A DNA stretch of 64,000 bases from assembly GCA_017453065.1 (NCBI GenBank), contig JAFTKW010000001.1, forward strand, positions 62,001 to 126,000. Reading direction: 5' to 3'. Under the pieces are notes generated by a model. The model searched no databases. It was not told the DNA's origin and saw nothing but the letters and a program-made list of their open reading frames with translations. Positions 9,216 through 19,082 of the stretch are shown here, in pieces. This DNA is from Lachnospiraceae bacterium (lineage in GTDB: Bacteria; Bacillota; Clostridia; Lachnospirales; Lachnospiraceae). The position numbers and the translations under genes are program-made. Each line of letters starts with the position of its first letter. Within the stretch, counting starts at the first letter, position 1.

Positions 9216-10562
9216 CTACGTTTCACTCTTAGGCTCATCCTTCGCCTCAGCCTTCAATCTCTTGAAATGCTCGCGAATCTTCTGTTCATGGCCATTGCCC
9301 GATGGTCTATAAAATTCCTGACCCGTAAGTTCATAAGGCAAATACTGCTGACGCACATAATTGTTTGGATAATCATGGGCGTATTTATATCCTGTACCTC
9401 TTCCCAGTTTTGCTGCGCCCTTGTAGTGCGCATCCTGCAGGTGCGGTGGAATTGCCAGATTGCCTGTCTGTTTCACTTGATCACTTGCCGCAAAAATAGC
9501 TTCGCAGGAGGCATTGCTCTTTGGTGCACAAGCTACATAGATAGCCGCCTGTGCCAAAATAATCTGCGCCTCCGGCATGCCGATACGCTCCACAGCCATG
9601 GAGGCATTGGTTGCCACCACAATAGCCATTGGGTCTGCATTGCCCACATCTTCGCTGGCACAAATCATGATTCGCCTAGCGATGAAGGTTACACTTTCTC
9701 CTGCATAAAGCATGCGAGCCAAGTAGTATACTGCCGCATCTGGGTCAGACCCCCGCATACTTTTGATAAAAGCAGAAATGGTATCGTAGTGATTGTCCCC
9801 ACCCTTGTCGTAGCGCATCACTCTCTTTTGGATACACTCCTGTGCCACTTCCATAGTGATGTGAATCTTTCCATCCTCGCTACGCTCTGTGGTCATTACA
9901 CCCAATTCAATGGCATTTAATGCATGTCTTGCATCTCCGCCAGAAAGGTCTGCCAAAAACTCCAAAGCATCCTCATCTATGGTAGCGTCATAAGCGCCCA
10001 TACCTTTTTCCGTATCATAAACCGCCTTCTTTAAAAGGTTTTTGATGTCTTCTCTTTCCAGCGGTTTCAGTTCAAAGACAATGGACCTGGAAATCAGCGC
10101 CCCATTGACTTCAAAATAAGGATTCTCTGTGGTCGCACCAATCAAAATAATGGTTCCGTCTTCCACAAATGGCAAAAGGTAATCCTGCTGCCCCTTGTTA
10201 AATCTATGAATCTCATCGATGAACAAAATGGTGCGTTTGCCGTACATGCCCTTCATGTCCTTGGCCTTTTCCACCACTTCCTCCATATCTTTTTTGCCTG
10301 CCACAGTAGCATTAATCTGTGTAAAGTGTGCGCTGGTAGTGCCCGCTATCACTTTCGCCAGCGTAGTCTTGCCTGTTCCCGGTGGTCCATAAAAGATAAT
10401 GGAACTTAATTTGTCCGCCTTGATTGCTCTATATAAAAGTTTGTCTTTACCAATAATGTGCTGCTGCCCCACAACCTCATCCAATGTGGTAGGACGCATT
10501 CTGGCAGCCAAAGGAGATTCTTTCTCCATATTGGTGTTTCTCATATATTCAAATAAATCCAT
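9216..10562 (-). CDS. rarA: Replication-associated recombination protein A
   Basis: 448-residue AAA+ ATPase of the RarA/MgsA/Mgs1 family, acting at stalled replication forks with SSB. Walker A is [13 protein letters not shown], Walker B FIDEIHRFNKGQQD, sensor 1 GATTEN, sensor 2 SGGDARHALN, followed by the C-terminal tetramerisation domain (MRGSDPDAAVYYLARML). It follows the MurD-type ligase by 27 bases and is probably the last gene of the murL-murD-rarA transcript. I see no terminator after it except the plus-strand one at 9165-9201. Confidence 0.95.
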   Translation of the reverse strand: MDLFEYMRNTNMEKESPLAARMRPTTLDEVVGQQHIIGKDKLLYRAIKADKLSSIIFYGPPGTGKTTLAKVIAGTTSAHFTQINATVAGKKDMEEVVEKAKDMKGMYGKRTILFIDEIHRFNKGQQDYLLPFVEDGTIILIGATTENPYFEVNGALISRSIVFELKPLEREDIKNLLKKAVYDTEKGMGAYDATIDEDALEFLADLSGGDARHALNAIELGVMTTERSEDGKIHITMEVAQECIQKRVMRYDKGGDNHYDTISAFIKSMRGSDPDAAVYYLARMLYAGESVTFIARRIMICASEDVGNADPMAIVVATNASMAVERIGMPEAQIILAQAAIYVACAPKSNASCEAIFAASDQVKQTGNLAIPPHLQDAHYKGAAKLGRGTGYKYAHDYPNNYVRQQYLPYELTGQEFYRPSGNGHEQKIREHFKRLKAEAKDEPKSET

Positions 10563-10589
10563 ATCGATTCCTTCTTTGGTTGTCTGTCT

Positions 10590-11837
10590 CTACGCCTGGT
10601 GTACATACTCACAGAATTTGTCTCCGCGCTCCTCAAAATTCTTGAAGTATCCGTAGGAAGCTGCCGCTGGGGAAAGCACTACCGCTCCTTGTTTTGGAGT
10701 GATTTCCTTAGCAAGTTTTACTGCTGACACTAAGTCCTCTACATAATGCACATGACTTAGACGCTTTGATATTCCTACAGTCACGCTCCCCTTGCTTGCC
10801 ACTTTTTCCAAGCTCGCCTCGCATACTGCATCATAAATACGCTTCCCAGATTCGTACATAAGGATAAACTGATACTCCACATGGTTCTTAATAAACTCCA
10901 CCAAAATATCATAATTGATGTGCCTATCCATGCCTCCCACCAATACCGTCTTGGTGTTTGGAATACTCTGGGTCGCACTGATAGTCGCCTCTGGAATCGT
11001 TGAAATGGAATCGTCATAATAAGACACCCCATCTACCTGTCCCACAAACTCCAATCTATGTTTCAAGCCATGAAACTCTTTCATGGCTTCGCGCACTGCC
11101 TGTGCATCGCAACCGTACAAATTAACCGCCACCTCATAGACAAAGTTGGCATTGTATTGGTTGTGCTGTCCCAAAAGACTTAAGTCAAACTCCTTCAATC
11201 CCTGCTCAGCAAACACCTTTGTAGTGGCCTTGGTCTGAATCTCAGGCACATTCTCTCCCACCAAAAAGAAATCTCCTTCTTTCTGATAGGTTGCCACATG
11301 ACTTTTTGCTGTGAAATATTTTTCCACGGTTCCATAATAATCCAAATGTTCCTCAAAAAGATTTAAGAACAATCCAATATGAGGAGATGCACTGCCGTGT
11401 GCCAATTGATGACAACTCATCTCAAACACCACGATGGTATCAGGCTTCATCTGGCCATAGTAATCCAAGCATGGCTGTCCGATGTTGCCTAGAAGGAGTA
11501 CTTCTCTATCTGTACACTTGCTTAAAACGGTATAAAGCAACGTCGAGGTAGTGCTCTTGCCTTTGGTTCCTGTGATACCTATAGTCTGATCTCGGAACTG
11601 CTCTAGGAAAAGTTCCGTCTGAGAAGTGTATTTCGGATGGTCCTCTTCCATCACGATTCCAGGACTCTTAACGATAAAATCGTATTTGTCTTCCTGAATA
11701 TCCTGACGCTTTCCTTCGAACACCTCTACCTGCACGTCCTCGCAAAAATTGTTCAAAAATCGTTCTGTGGACTGGCCCTCTCTGCCATATCCCCAGATGA
11801 GCACCTTTTTGCCACGTAATTTCTCTGTTATATTCAT
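10590..11837 (-). CDS. Mur ligase, MurD type (candidate UDP-MurNAc-L-Ala-L-Glu ligase, MurD2)
   Basis: 415 residues with the Mur ligase architecture. It has an N-terminal Rossmann-like UDP-binding domain (IWGYGREGQSTERF), a central ATPase with GITGTKGKSTTSTLL and FLNLFEEHLDYYGT, and a C-terminal domain with VLVGGMDRHINYDILV. It is somewhat shorter than typical MurD (about 440-450). Canonical MurD adds D-glutamate to UDP-MurNAc-L-Ala. The adjacent upstream MurL-like gene suggests the MurD2 variant, which adds L-glutamate for later epimerisation. Sequence alone does not settle which isomer is used. The start at 11837 has AAAGGAG upstream, 66 bases after the MurL-like stop. Confidence 0.8.
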   Translation of the reverse strand: MNITEKLRGKKVLIWGYGREGQSTERFLNNFCEDVQVEVFEGKRQDIQEDKYDFIVKSPGIVMEEDHPKYTSQTELFLEQFRDQTIGITGTKGKSTTSTLLYTVLSKCTDREVLLLGNIGQPCLDYYGQMKPDTIVVFEMSCHQLAHGSASPHIGLFLNLFEEHLDYYGTVEKYFTAKSHVATYQKEGDFFLVGENVPEIQTKATTKVFAEQGLKEFDLSLLGQHNQYNANFVYEVAVNLYGCDAQAVREAMKEFHGLKHRLEFVGQVDGVSYYDDSISTIPEATISATQSIPNTKTVLVGGMDRHINYDILVEFIKNHVEYQFILMYESGKRIYDAVCEASLEKVASKGSVTVGISKRLSHVHYVEDLVSAVKLAKEITPKQGAVVLSPAAASYGYFKNFEERGDKFCEYVHQA

Positions 11838-11903
11838 TCTTACATGCGCTCCTTTATTTCATGCGCTTTTACTTTTTTCTGTGCATCTGCATCCTTGCAC
11901 TTT

Positions 11904-13313
11904 CTACTTCATTTGCTCTTTCAAAAGCGCAAGCGCATCACTTGGCACTCCATGATCGCTGACCCACTCAGTCAAGAGCTCCTCCAAACTACCTGTTACG
12001 CCCTGGATGAAGCTTTGATATCTGTCTGTCAGCAGACTCTTACCGCCTCTTTCCACAAAAGTCTTTAGGGATACCTGTACCTCCTTGCGTGTTCCCACGC
12101 ACTCGAAAGGCTTGTTGTCCTCGATGCCTGCCAGTTCTCTAAAATTCAGATCCAGACTCTCTTTGTCAAACAACTTTTCTCCAAAGATGTCCTTCAATTC
12201 TTCCTCAGTCAGGAACGGAGAAAGAATAATATACACAAACAAGCACTTAGGGCAGTTGCAGCACCAAATGCCCTGTTTACTTCCAGCATTGCAGCTACGA
12301 AATACCTGATGATACTCCTTGCACTTTGCAAAGAGCCATGCAATCTGGAACTCTGAAAGTGGTCTGAGCAAGCTAAAATAAGTGATATCTGAAGTGGTTC
12401 TCTGTCTGAAATACCACATGAAATCTTTTTCAAATTCCAGGCTCTTAGAGTACTGATGATTTACTGTGGAGCCCTTCACTGTGCTTTCATTGGCACTGGA
12501 CTCATTAGACAACGCAATGTATTTTGTACCTGTAAGATATGCGGAAATCACTGCCGAAAAAGCTACCACGGCTGAAAAAGGAATATGACCGTTAAGATAT
12601 CCTTCCTTGTTCAATTCCAAAATCTGCGCATCCAAAATACGTTTGACCGCATAGTCTCCATCCTTGTGCTCACACACTGCGATGACATTTTGTGTGGTGG
12701 CATTGCCATTGATGCTATAAGTTGTAATGCGCTGTCCTTTCAGCACTTCCAATGAAACTACGGAGTCTTTACCACCGCCCACTGGAACAAGGTACCCTGT
12801 ATAAGTTCTGTCATCGTGCCAAGGTTTCTTAAGACCACATAATCCGCCTGCTTTCAGAGTCTTCACGGCATGTTCTCCAGCCTTTAGGCCTTCCACTTCT
12901 TGGCAAGCATCCTGCGCTTCGCAGCAAATATCCACCAAATCTTCCATGGAAATCTCAATTCCATTCAAATACATGAACTCGCCAAGTCCATGATAGAAAA
13001 GTTTTTTCCACCATTTAATTTGCTCTGTGCTAAGCTGTCCACAGCACACCTTCAAAGTAGGTGGGCAAACCGTCTTCCAATAACTGATGGTTTCCACCAT
13101 ACCAAGGTCAAACAGCATGGTATGAAGTAGTGGACTATCCAGTAGCCCTTCCATACGTTCTGTCTTTGGGAATCTCCACTTGGACTTAAAGCTTCTCAGC
13201 CCTGGAATCTCAAAAAGATAAGTTACGAGCAAACTATCTTCTTCCAGCACTGTCTCAAATCCCTTGTATAAAAATGTATCGTATTGTGTTCTTAATTCTT
13301 CAAATCTAGACAC
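11904..13313 (-). CDS. MurL-like UDP-MurNAc-L-Ala-L-Glu epimerase candidate
   Basis: 469 residues. The central segment has a PP-loop-like motif VGGGKDSVVSLEVLKG (about residue 195). Further on are SNESSANESTVKG, NHQYSKSLEFEKDF, and a cysteine-rich WCCNCPKCLFVYIIL. This pattern matches, from memory, the MurL epimerase described in Xanthomonas, an ATP-dependent enzyme that inverts the terminal L-Glu of UDP-MurNAc-L-Ala-L-Glu to D-Glu. Pairing with a MurD-type ligase directly downstream supports this. The start is GTG at 13313 with GGGGGAG upstream. I am fairly sure of the family and less sure the enzyme has the same activity in this phylum. Confidence 0.65.
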   Translation of the reverse strand: MSRFEELRTQYDTFLYKGFETVLEEDSLLVTYLFEIPGLRSFKSKWRFPKTERMEGLLDSPLLHTMLFDLGMVETISYWKTVCPPTLKVCCGQLSTEQIKWWKKLFYHGLGEFMYLNGIEISMEDLVDICCEAQDACQEVEGLKAGEHAVKTLKAGGLCGLKKPWHDDRTYTGYLVPVGGGKDSVVSLEVLKGQRITTYSINGNATTQNVIAVCEHKDGDYAVKRILDAQILELNKEGYLNGHIPFSAVVAFSAVISAYLTGTKYIALSNESSANESTVKGSTVNHQYSKSLEFEKDFMWYFRQRTTSDITYFSLLRPLSEFQIAWLFAKCKEYHQVFRSCNAGSKQGIWCCNCPKCLFVYIILSPFLTEEELKDIFGEKLFDKESLDLNFRELAGIEDNKPFECVGTRKEVQVSLKTFVERGGKSLLTDRYQSFIQGVTGSLEELLTEWVSDHGVPSDALALLKEQMK

Positions 13314-13385
13314 GGAATCTATCTCCCCCTAGGGTTTCATTTACTAATATATTTCTTTGATAAATAACTTCTATATATCTTATCT

Positions 13386-13415
13386 ATCATACCACATTTG
13401 CCCAGTAACAATCAA
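13386..13415 (-). promoter_or_regulatory. Candidate promoter for the murL-murD-rarA unit
   Basis: Minus strand TTGATT (13410-13415), 18-base spacer, TATGAT (13386-13391). The -35 overlaps the stop codon of the upstream ASKHA gene. Confidence 0.45.
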
Positions 13416-14806
13416 TTGTCAGAGTCATTTGTCTCTACTTCGTTTGCGGGGAAATTAATACTTTCCAAATACACCTTCTCAAAGTCTGGTTCCATAGCCA
13501 GATTGATTACTCTGGTACTTTCTTTTAGTCTGGCTACATACTCACACACTACTTGAGCAGCCGTTGTTCGCCTCTGGGCTATTTCTTGGTTATCTACTAG
13601 GCCTTCAATCTGACAATTCTTCTCTTGTATAAGCACCATTCTGCCATAAAGAAATGCACCCTCTAAAGCAACATTTCCAACTGCTCTCACCTTACCCGCA
13701 AACTGCTCTGGTAAAAGTCCTATGCGAACTGCTTTGTCCCCATCCAAAAAGAATCCAAACCCTCCTGCCAAATATACCACAGAAACCGGGGTGTCTTTTG
13801 TCAAAATCTGTAATCCTGCTCTAGTTGCTCCCTTGGCAAGCTGCAACCTTCGGATATCCTGCTGAGTAATCCTTTTGTCAGCCACCACTATTCCTTCCTC
13901 AAAATAAGGGTCTATCAAAAGCCCTGTTTCATCCATATATCCTTGCTCTAACAAATATGCCAGCAAAGAAACATAATCTGCACCGTAGATCTGTTCTCCA
14001 AATCCGCCGCCTTCATAAGCTGGTGCGGCAGGTGTGGCCGTAGCTATTAACCCCTCTGGGCCTGCATACACCATCTCTCCGTTGGTACCAAGGTCAAGCA
14101 GTATTGCCCCCTGCAAAATCTTAGAATCCCACACTTCATTCCTCAAGCACTCATCCATAGAAAGGGCAAACATGCCTGCCAGCACATCTGCTCCTACAAA
14201 AGCAGAAATTCCTGGCATCACGATGGTCCTTAGGCCATGGAAATCAAACACCTCCTGTTCCAAAAAGGAAGCCTGAAAAGGTGCATGAGATAATTCCTCT
14301 GTATCTCTGCCCCTAAGAAGATATAGCATGGTAGTATTTCCTGTAATTATCACGCCTTTAATCTGTTCAATGTACTCTGCGCCCATCTGACAGACTCCCT
14401 GCCAGATAGTTTCTTCTATAAGTCTACGCATCTCCTTGGCAAAATCCTTCTTTTCCATACGAGAAAGCACATCACTTCCAAACTCTCTCTGCGGATTTAA
14501 AGAAGTATAGGTATCTACTATCTCTCCCCCTGACAACCTACGCAGCGTCATCGCCACTGTGGTTGTTCCAATATCCACACAAACCAGCAACTCATCCTGC
14601 GAAAAAGCCTGCCCATAAACATCACAAGGGAGAGTTGCCAACTCACTTGGCAACCCTCCCTTTGTCAATACCTTTATATCTGCCTGATAGGTTTCACACC
14701 TTCCACAGCCTACGCATAGGGTACATGGTTTACTAGACACGCTTCCTTCTCCTTTTGAAGGTCTATTTTGAAAATCTCTTTTAGAAAACTCCCGAAACTC
14801 TCGCAA
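13412..14806 (-). CDS. RACo/RamA-like ASKHA-domain ATPase without a ferredoxin domain
   Basis: 464 residues. The C-terminal ~400 match the RACo/RamA reductive activator fold (ASKHA superfamily): LLVCVDIGTTTVAMTL phosphate loop, GVIITGNTTMLYLL, AILLDLGTNGEMVY and VYLAGGFGFFLD. Known relatives reactivate corrinoid proteins using ATP and an N-terminal 2Fe-2S domain. Here that domain is missing; only a short cysteine cluster CTLCVGCGRC lies at residues 28-37. The apparent start is TTG at 14806, just after the DUF4250 stop, with no clear ribosome site, so it may be translated by coupling. No corrinoid or methyltransferase gene is nearby, so the partner is unknown. Confidence 0.75.
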   Translation of the reverse strand: MREFREFSKRDFQNRPSKGEGSVSSKPCTLCVGCGRCETYQADIKVLTKGGLPSELATLPCDVYGQAFSQDELLVCVDIGTTTVAMTLRRLSGGEIVDTYTSLNPQREFGSDVLSRMEKKDFAKEMRRLIEETIWQGVCQMGAEYIEQIKGVIITGNTTMLYLLRGRDTEELSHAPFQASFLEQEVFDFHGLRTIVMPGISAFVGADVLAGMFALSMDECLRNEVWDSKILQGAILLDLGTNGEMVYAGPEGLIATATPAAPAYEGGGFGEQIYGADYVSLLAYLLEQGYMDETGLLIDPYFEEGIVVADKRITQQDIRRLQLAKGATRAGLQILTKDTPVSVVYLAGGFGFFLDGDKAVRIGLLPEQFAGKVRAVGNVALEGAFLYGRMVLIQEKNCQIEGLVDNQEIAQRRTTAAQVVCEYVARLKESTRVINLAMEPDFEKVYLESINFPANEVETNDSDN

Positions 14807-14814
14807 AAAAGTTC

Positions 14815-14988
14815 TTAAATAAATTGGTTTCGTTCCTTGTCATAATGATAATCAATCGCAGCCAAAGCAGTTACTATCTCTTCCTTGTCCACATCCATAT
14901 CACGACAAAGTTCCTCCAAACTTCCATAAAAGTCTCTGAGTTTCATATTCACCGTGCTAAGCAGCATCACTGGGTCTTTTGGTAACAT
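14815..14988 (-). CDS. DUF4250 family small protein
   Basis: 57 residues, starting MLPKDPVMLLSTVNMKLRDF and ending DYHYDKERNQFI. I recognise the DUF4250 family, a small protein widespread in clostridia with no assigned function. The ATG at 14988 has AGAGGT 5 bases upstream. It lies 15 bases after clpB and is followed almost directly by the ASKHA gene, so the three probably form one transcript. The predicted fold is mostly helical with an acidic centre (CRDMDVDKEEIV). Confidence 0.85.
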   Translation of the reverse strand: MLPKDPVMLLSTVNMKLRDFYGSLEELCRDMDVDKEEIVTALAAIDYHYDKERNQFI

Positions 14989-15003
14989 ATCTAACCTCTC
15001 ACT

Positions 15004-17583
15004 TTATATTTGCGCCACCAAAGCGTCATCCTTCACACCTATTGTGACATGGTCGCCTTCCCTTACTTGGTCTGCCAAAATCAGTCTGGCAACCAGCGTC
15101 TCAACATGGGTCTGAACAAAGCGTTTCAGCGGTCTTGCGCCATACATTGGATCATAGGCATTTTCCACCATAAACCCTTTGGCCTCATCTGTCAAATCTA
15201 CCGTAATAGATTTGTCTTTTAGACGCTCATTCAAATCACTCATGATTAATTCTATAATGGCACCAATATTGTCTCTCGTCAAAGGTTTAAAAAGAATAAT
15301 TTCGTCCAAACGATTTAAAAACTCCGGTCTAAAGTGCATACGAAGCTGTCCCATTACCTGCTCCTGCGCCGCCACTTCAATCTCACCCTGGTCGTTAATG
15401 CCCTCCAGCAGAGAAGTTGCTCCGATATTAGAAGTCATAATCAAAATCGTGTTTTTGAAATCCACGCATCTACCCTGAGAGTCTGTGATTCGACCATCGT
15501 CAAGCACCTGTAGTAGCACATTAAACACATCTGGATGTGCCTTTTCAATCTCATCAAAAAGAACCACGCTGTAAGGCTTACGTCTCACTGCCTCTGTCAG
15601 TTGACCGCCTTCCTCATAGCCCACATATCCTGGAGGAGCTCCGATGAGTCTGGATACAGAGTATTTCTCCATATATTCGCTCATGTCAATGCGGACCATA
15701 TTGGATTCGTCGTCAAACAAAGCCTCCGCCAAAGCCTTGGCAAGCTGTGTCTTACCTACGCCTGTAGGTCCTAAGAACAGGAAAGAACCAATTGGTCTTT
15801 TAGGGTCCTTGATACCGGCTTTTGAGCGTAGAATCGCCTCCGTCACCTTGGTCACGCCTTCATCCTGTCCCACTACCTTTTCATGCAGAACCTCATCTAG
15901 GTGCAGAGTCTTATTACGCTCGCTCTCCGTAAGTTTGGCCACAGGTATACCAGTCCATCTGGAAATAATACGCGTGATTTCCTCCTCAGAAACCTGCTCT
16001 CGTACCAGAGAAAGATCCTCGCCTCCTACCTTAGCCTCTTCTATCTCAAGCTGCTTCTTTAAAGATGGCAGTTTGCCATAGCTAAGTTCTGCTGCCCTCT
16101 CCAAATCTCCCTCTCTCTGGGCAATCTGAATCTGGCTATTTACCTCTTCAATCTCCTGTCGCAGGCTAGACAGACGATCCACCAACGTCTTTTCATTGTC
16201 CCACTTGGCCTTAAGACTCATGAATTCTTCCTTCAGCCCTGCCAACTCCTTCTGTAGTTCCTGAAGTCTGGCCATACTGAGCTGGTCTGTCTCTTTCTTT
16301 AGCGCCGCCTCTTCAATTTCAAGTTGCATAACCTTTCGCTGCAATTCATCCAATTCCGCTGGCAAGGAATCCAGTTCTGTCTTAATCATGGCACAGGCTT
16401 CATCTACCAAGTCGATGGCCTTATCTGGAAGGAATCGGTCCGAAATATAACGGTGAGACAAAGTAGCTGCCGTAACCAGAGCTCCATCCATAATTTTCAC
16501 CCCATGGAAAACTTCGTAGCGCTCCTTCAGCCCTCTCAGGATAGAAATGGTATCTTCCACTGTAGGTTCATCCACCATAACAGGCTGGAATCTACGCTCC
16601 AAGGCTGCATCTTTTTCAATATACTGTCTATACTCATCCAAAGTGGTTGCACCGATACAGTGAAGTTCCCCTCTGGCCAGCATAGGTTTAAGCATATTGC
16701 CGGCATCCATAGCACCGTCCGTTTTGCCCGCCCCCACAATAGTATGCAGTTCGTCGATAAACAAAATAATTTGTCCTTCGCTACGCTTCACTTCCTCAAG
16801 CACAGCCTTTAGACGCTCTTCAAATTCACCTCTATACTTGGCACCTGCAACCAATGCTCCCATATCCAAGGCAAAAATCTTTTTGTCCTTTAAGCCCTGT
16901 GGTACATCTCCTCTGACAATACGCTGAGCCAAGCCTTCTACTACTGCAGTCTTGCCCACACCAGGCTCACCGATAAGCACTGGATTGTTCTTGGTTTTAC
17001 GAGAAAGGATTCGAATTACATTGCGAATCTCCTGATCTCTTCCAATGACAGGATCAAGTTTCTGATCCTTGGCGCGCTGTACCAAATCCTGACCGTACTT
17101 CTCCAGGGTGTCATAGGTCGCCTCTGGATTGTCGCTGGTCACTCTCTGATTGCCACGGACCGTCGCCAACGCCTGCAAAAATCGCTCTCTGGTGATTCCA
17201 TATTCACGGAACACTTCCTTCAACGCCTTATTTGGCACCTTAATCAGCGAAAGAAAAAGATGCTCCACAGAAACGTACTCGTCCCCTAACTGCTTGGCCT
17301 CATCCTCTGCCCCTAGCAATGCTTGATTTAAGTACTGTCCTACATAGACCTGACCGCCCTGTACCTTCACTCTCTTTTCCAAAATTTCCTTGGATTTGCC
17401 CAAAAAATGTTCCTTATTGATTTCCATTTTTTGGATTAGCTTGAGAATCAAGCTGTCATCTATGGTAAGCAGGCTGTAAAGTAAATGTTCCTGTTCAATT
17501 TCCTGGTTCCCATATTCATAAGCCAGTTTCTCGCAGAGCTGAACCGCTTCCATGGACTTTTGGGTAAATTTCGAAATATTCAT
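15004..17583 (-). CDS. clpB: ATP-dependent disaggregase ClpB
   Basis: 859-residue Hsp100 chaperone that resolubilises aggregates with DnaK. Features in order: Clp N domain (1-145), first AAA+ module with [13 protein letters not shown] (about 205), the long M-domain coiled coil (about 405-520), and second AAA+ module with [14 protein letters not shown] (about 605) and [14 protein letters not shown]. The M domain length separates it from ClpC, and no ClpP-binding loop is obvious. The start has AGGAGGG 8 bases upstream. A promoter-like sequence lies at 17619-17646. I found no clear CIRCE or CtsR box, so its heat-shock control is not visible. Confidence 0.97.
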   Translation of the reverse strand: MNISKFTQKSMEAVQLCEKLAYEYGNQEIEQEHLLYSLLTIDDSLILKLIQKMEINKEHFLGKSKEILEKRVKVQGGQVYVGQYLNQALLGAEDEAKQLGDEYVSVEHLFLSLIKVPNKALKEVFREYGITRERFLQALATVRGNQRVTSDNPEATYDTLEKYGQDLVQRAKDQKLDPVIGRDQEIRNVIRILSRKTKNNPVLIGEPGVGKTAVVEGLAQRIVRGDVPQGLKDKKIFALDMGALVAGAKYRGEFEERLKAVLEEVKRSEGQIILFIDELHTIVGAGKTDGAMDAGNMLKPMLARGELHCIGATTLDEYRQYIEKDAALERRFQPVMVDEPTVEDTISILRGLKERYEVFHGVKIMDGALVTAATLSHRYISDRFLPDKAIDLVDEACAMIKTELDSLPAELDELQRKVMQLEIEEAALKKETDQLSMARLQELQKELAGLKEEFMSLKAKWDNEKTLVDRLSSLRQEIEEVNSQIQIAQREGDLERAAELSYGKLPSLKKQLEIEEAKVGGEDLSLVREQVSEEEITRIISRWTGIPVAKLTESERNKTLHLDEVLHEKVVGQDEGVTKVTEAILRSKAGIKDPKRPIGSFLFLGPTGVGKTQLAKALAEALFDDESNMVRIDMSEYMEKYSVSRLIGAPPGYVGYEEGGQLTEAVRRKPYSVVLFDEIEKAHPDVFNVLLQVLDDGRITDSQGRCVDFKNTILIMTSNIGATSLLEGINDQGEIEVAAQEQVMGQLRMHFRPEFLNRLDEIILFKPLTRDNIGAIIELIMSDLNERLKDKSITVDLTDEAKGFMVENAYDPMYGARPLKRFVQTHVETLVARLILADQVREGDHVTIGVKDDALVAQI

Positions 17584-17618
17584 ATACTCGCCCTCCTTGA
17601 TTTGTTTGTTCTATACCA

Positions 17619-17646
17619 ACTATAACACTTAAGACATATTTTTCAA
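17619..17646 (-). promoter_or_regulatory. Candidate sigma-A promoter for clpB
   Basis: Minus strand TTGAAA (17641-17646), 16-base spacer, TATAGT (17619-17624), 35 bases before the clpB start. Confidence 0.45.
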
Positions 17647-17748
17647 TAACTCTTTTCGAAAAAAAGTATGAAAAAACCATAAACTTCTTTTTCTGTCAAA
17701 ACATTCATATAGATAAATTAATCCCCAACATAACTATCAGGTATCCTT

Positions 17749-19077
17749 ATGCTAAACCCAATATTTGCTTTTATACAAAGTATCAATCAATTTCTCTGGA
17801 GTGGTCCTCTTCTGGTTTTGCTGGGTGCCACTCATATCATATTAAGTTTCCACCTAAAATTCCCCCAGCGATATGTGTTCCATGGAATCAAACTCTCCAT
17901 CTGTGATAAATCCCCTGCCAAAAAAGGTACCATGAACGGTTTTACTGCCCTTGCCACTTCCCTTGCAGCCACCTTGGGAACAGGCAATATCGTAGGAGTT
18001 TCCACAGCCATAGCCGCAGGTGGCCCTGGCGCTTTATTTTGGTGCTGGCTTACGGGGCTTTTGGGTATGGCAACCGCCTATGCAGAATGCTTCCTAAGCG
18101 TAGTCTATCGCAAACCTTCCATAGACGGCGACTATAGTGGTAGTCCTATGACCGTAATGGAACAAGGACTAAAAAGTAAGCCATTGGCATGCTTTTACGG
18201 TTTGGCACTGGGGCTGGCAGGCCTTACCGCTGGTTGTACCACACAGTCCTTCGCCATTAGCGATGCCGCCAACTCTCTTTGGGGGACTTCTCCCCATCTG
18301 ATTGGCATCGTGCTAGCCCTTCTAACTGCCTGCGTCATCCTAGGCGGAGCGAAACGCATCGGCAAATTTTGCACCAGTGTGGTTCCAATACTGGGCTTTC
18401 TATATATCGGTGCATGCCTCTATCTTCTCATACAAAACCGCACTTACCTGCTTCCGTCCCTTAAACTTATATGGGAAAGTGTTTTTACCCCTCAGTCTGT
18501 GACAGGCGGAATCTTAGGCGGCAGCATCTTAAATGCCGCTCGCTATGGTATTGCCAGAGGACTTTTCACCAACGAAGCAGGTATCGGCACTGCTGCCATT
18601 GCTGCTGGCAACACAGATATTGAAAGTCCAATCAAGCAAGGACTTATCTCCATGACAGCAGTTTTTTGGGATACCATTGTCATGTGTGCTTTGACTGGTC
18701 TAGTCATTATATCCAATGTGCTACGTTTTCCCTACTCCACAGAGGGCTTTTCGGGAGCCGGTCTCACCAGTGCCGCCTTTCTATCCTTTCCTTTTGGTGG
18801 TACCACATTTCTCACACTAACCTTGGTTGCCTTTGCTACCGCCACCTTGATTGGATGGTGCTATATCGGCGAAAAAGGCACGAACTACCTTTGGGGAAAC
18901 AAAGGTAGACGTGCCTATGAAATACTGTATATTGTTATGATTTATGTGGGTGCAATACTGCCCCTAGAATATGTGTGGGGACTGACTGATTTCGTCAACG
19001 GACTGATGGTCTTTCCTAATGTACTCAGCCTTCTCTTGCTACGACACATTTTGAGGCCCCCAACCCATCAAATCTAG
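17749..19077 (+). CDS. Sodium:alanine/glycine symporter (AGCS family)
   Basis: 442-residue polytopic membrane protein that imports small neutral amino acids with sodium. Family motifs include GFTALATSLAATLGTGNIVGVSTAIAAGGPGALFW near residue 65, RGLFTNEAGIGTAAIAAG, and SPIKQGLISMTAVFWDTIVMC. About 10 membrane segments can be traced. The gene stands alone on the plus strand, and its stop is only 5 bases from the convergent lacI stop, with no room for a dedicated terminator. The ribosome site before the ATG is weak (CAGGTAT). Confidence 0.92.
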   Translation: MLNPIFAFIQSINQFLWSGPLLVLLGATHIILSFHLKFPQRYVFHGIKLSICDKSPAKKGTMNGFTALATSLAATLGTGNIVGVSTAIAAGGPGALFWCWLTGLLGMATAYAECFLSVVYRKPSIDGDYSGSPMTVMEQGLKSKPLACFYGLALGLAGLTAGCTTQSFAISDAANSLWGTSPHLIGIVLALLTACVILGGAKRIGKFCTSVVPILGFLYIGACLYLLIQNRTYLLPSLKLIWESVFTPQSVTGGILGGSILNAARYGIARGLFTNEAGIGTAAIAAGNTDIESPIKQGLISMTAVFWDTIVMCALTGLVIISNVLRFPYSTEGFSGAGLTSAAFLSFPFGGTTFLTLTLVAFATATLIGWCYIGEKGTNYLWGNKGRRAYEILYIVMIYVGAILPLEYVWGLTDFVNGLMVFPNVLSLLLLRHILRPPTHQI

Positions 19078-19082
19078 CGCAC

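Noticed and set aside
17584-17748. CIRCE or CtsR heat-shock operator before clpB
   Set aside because: I found neither the TTAGCACTC-type inverted repeat nor tandem GGTCAAA heptads there.
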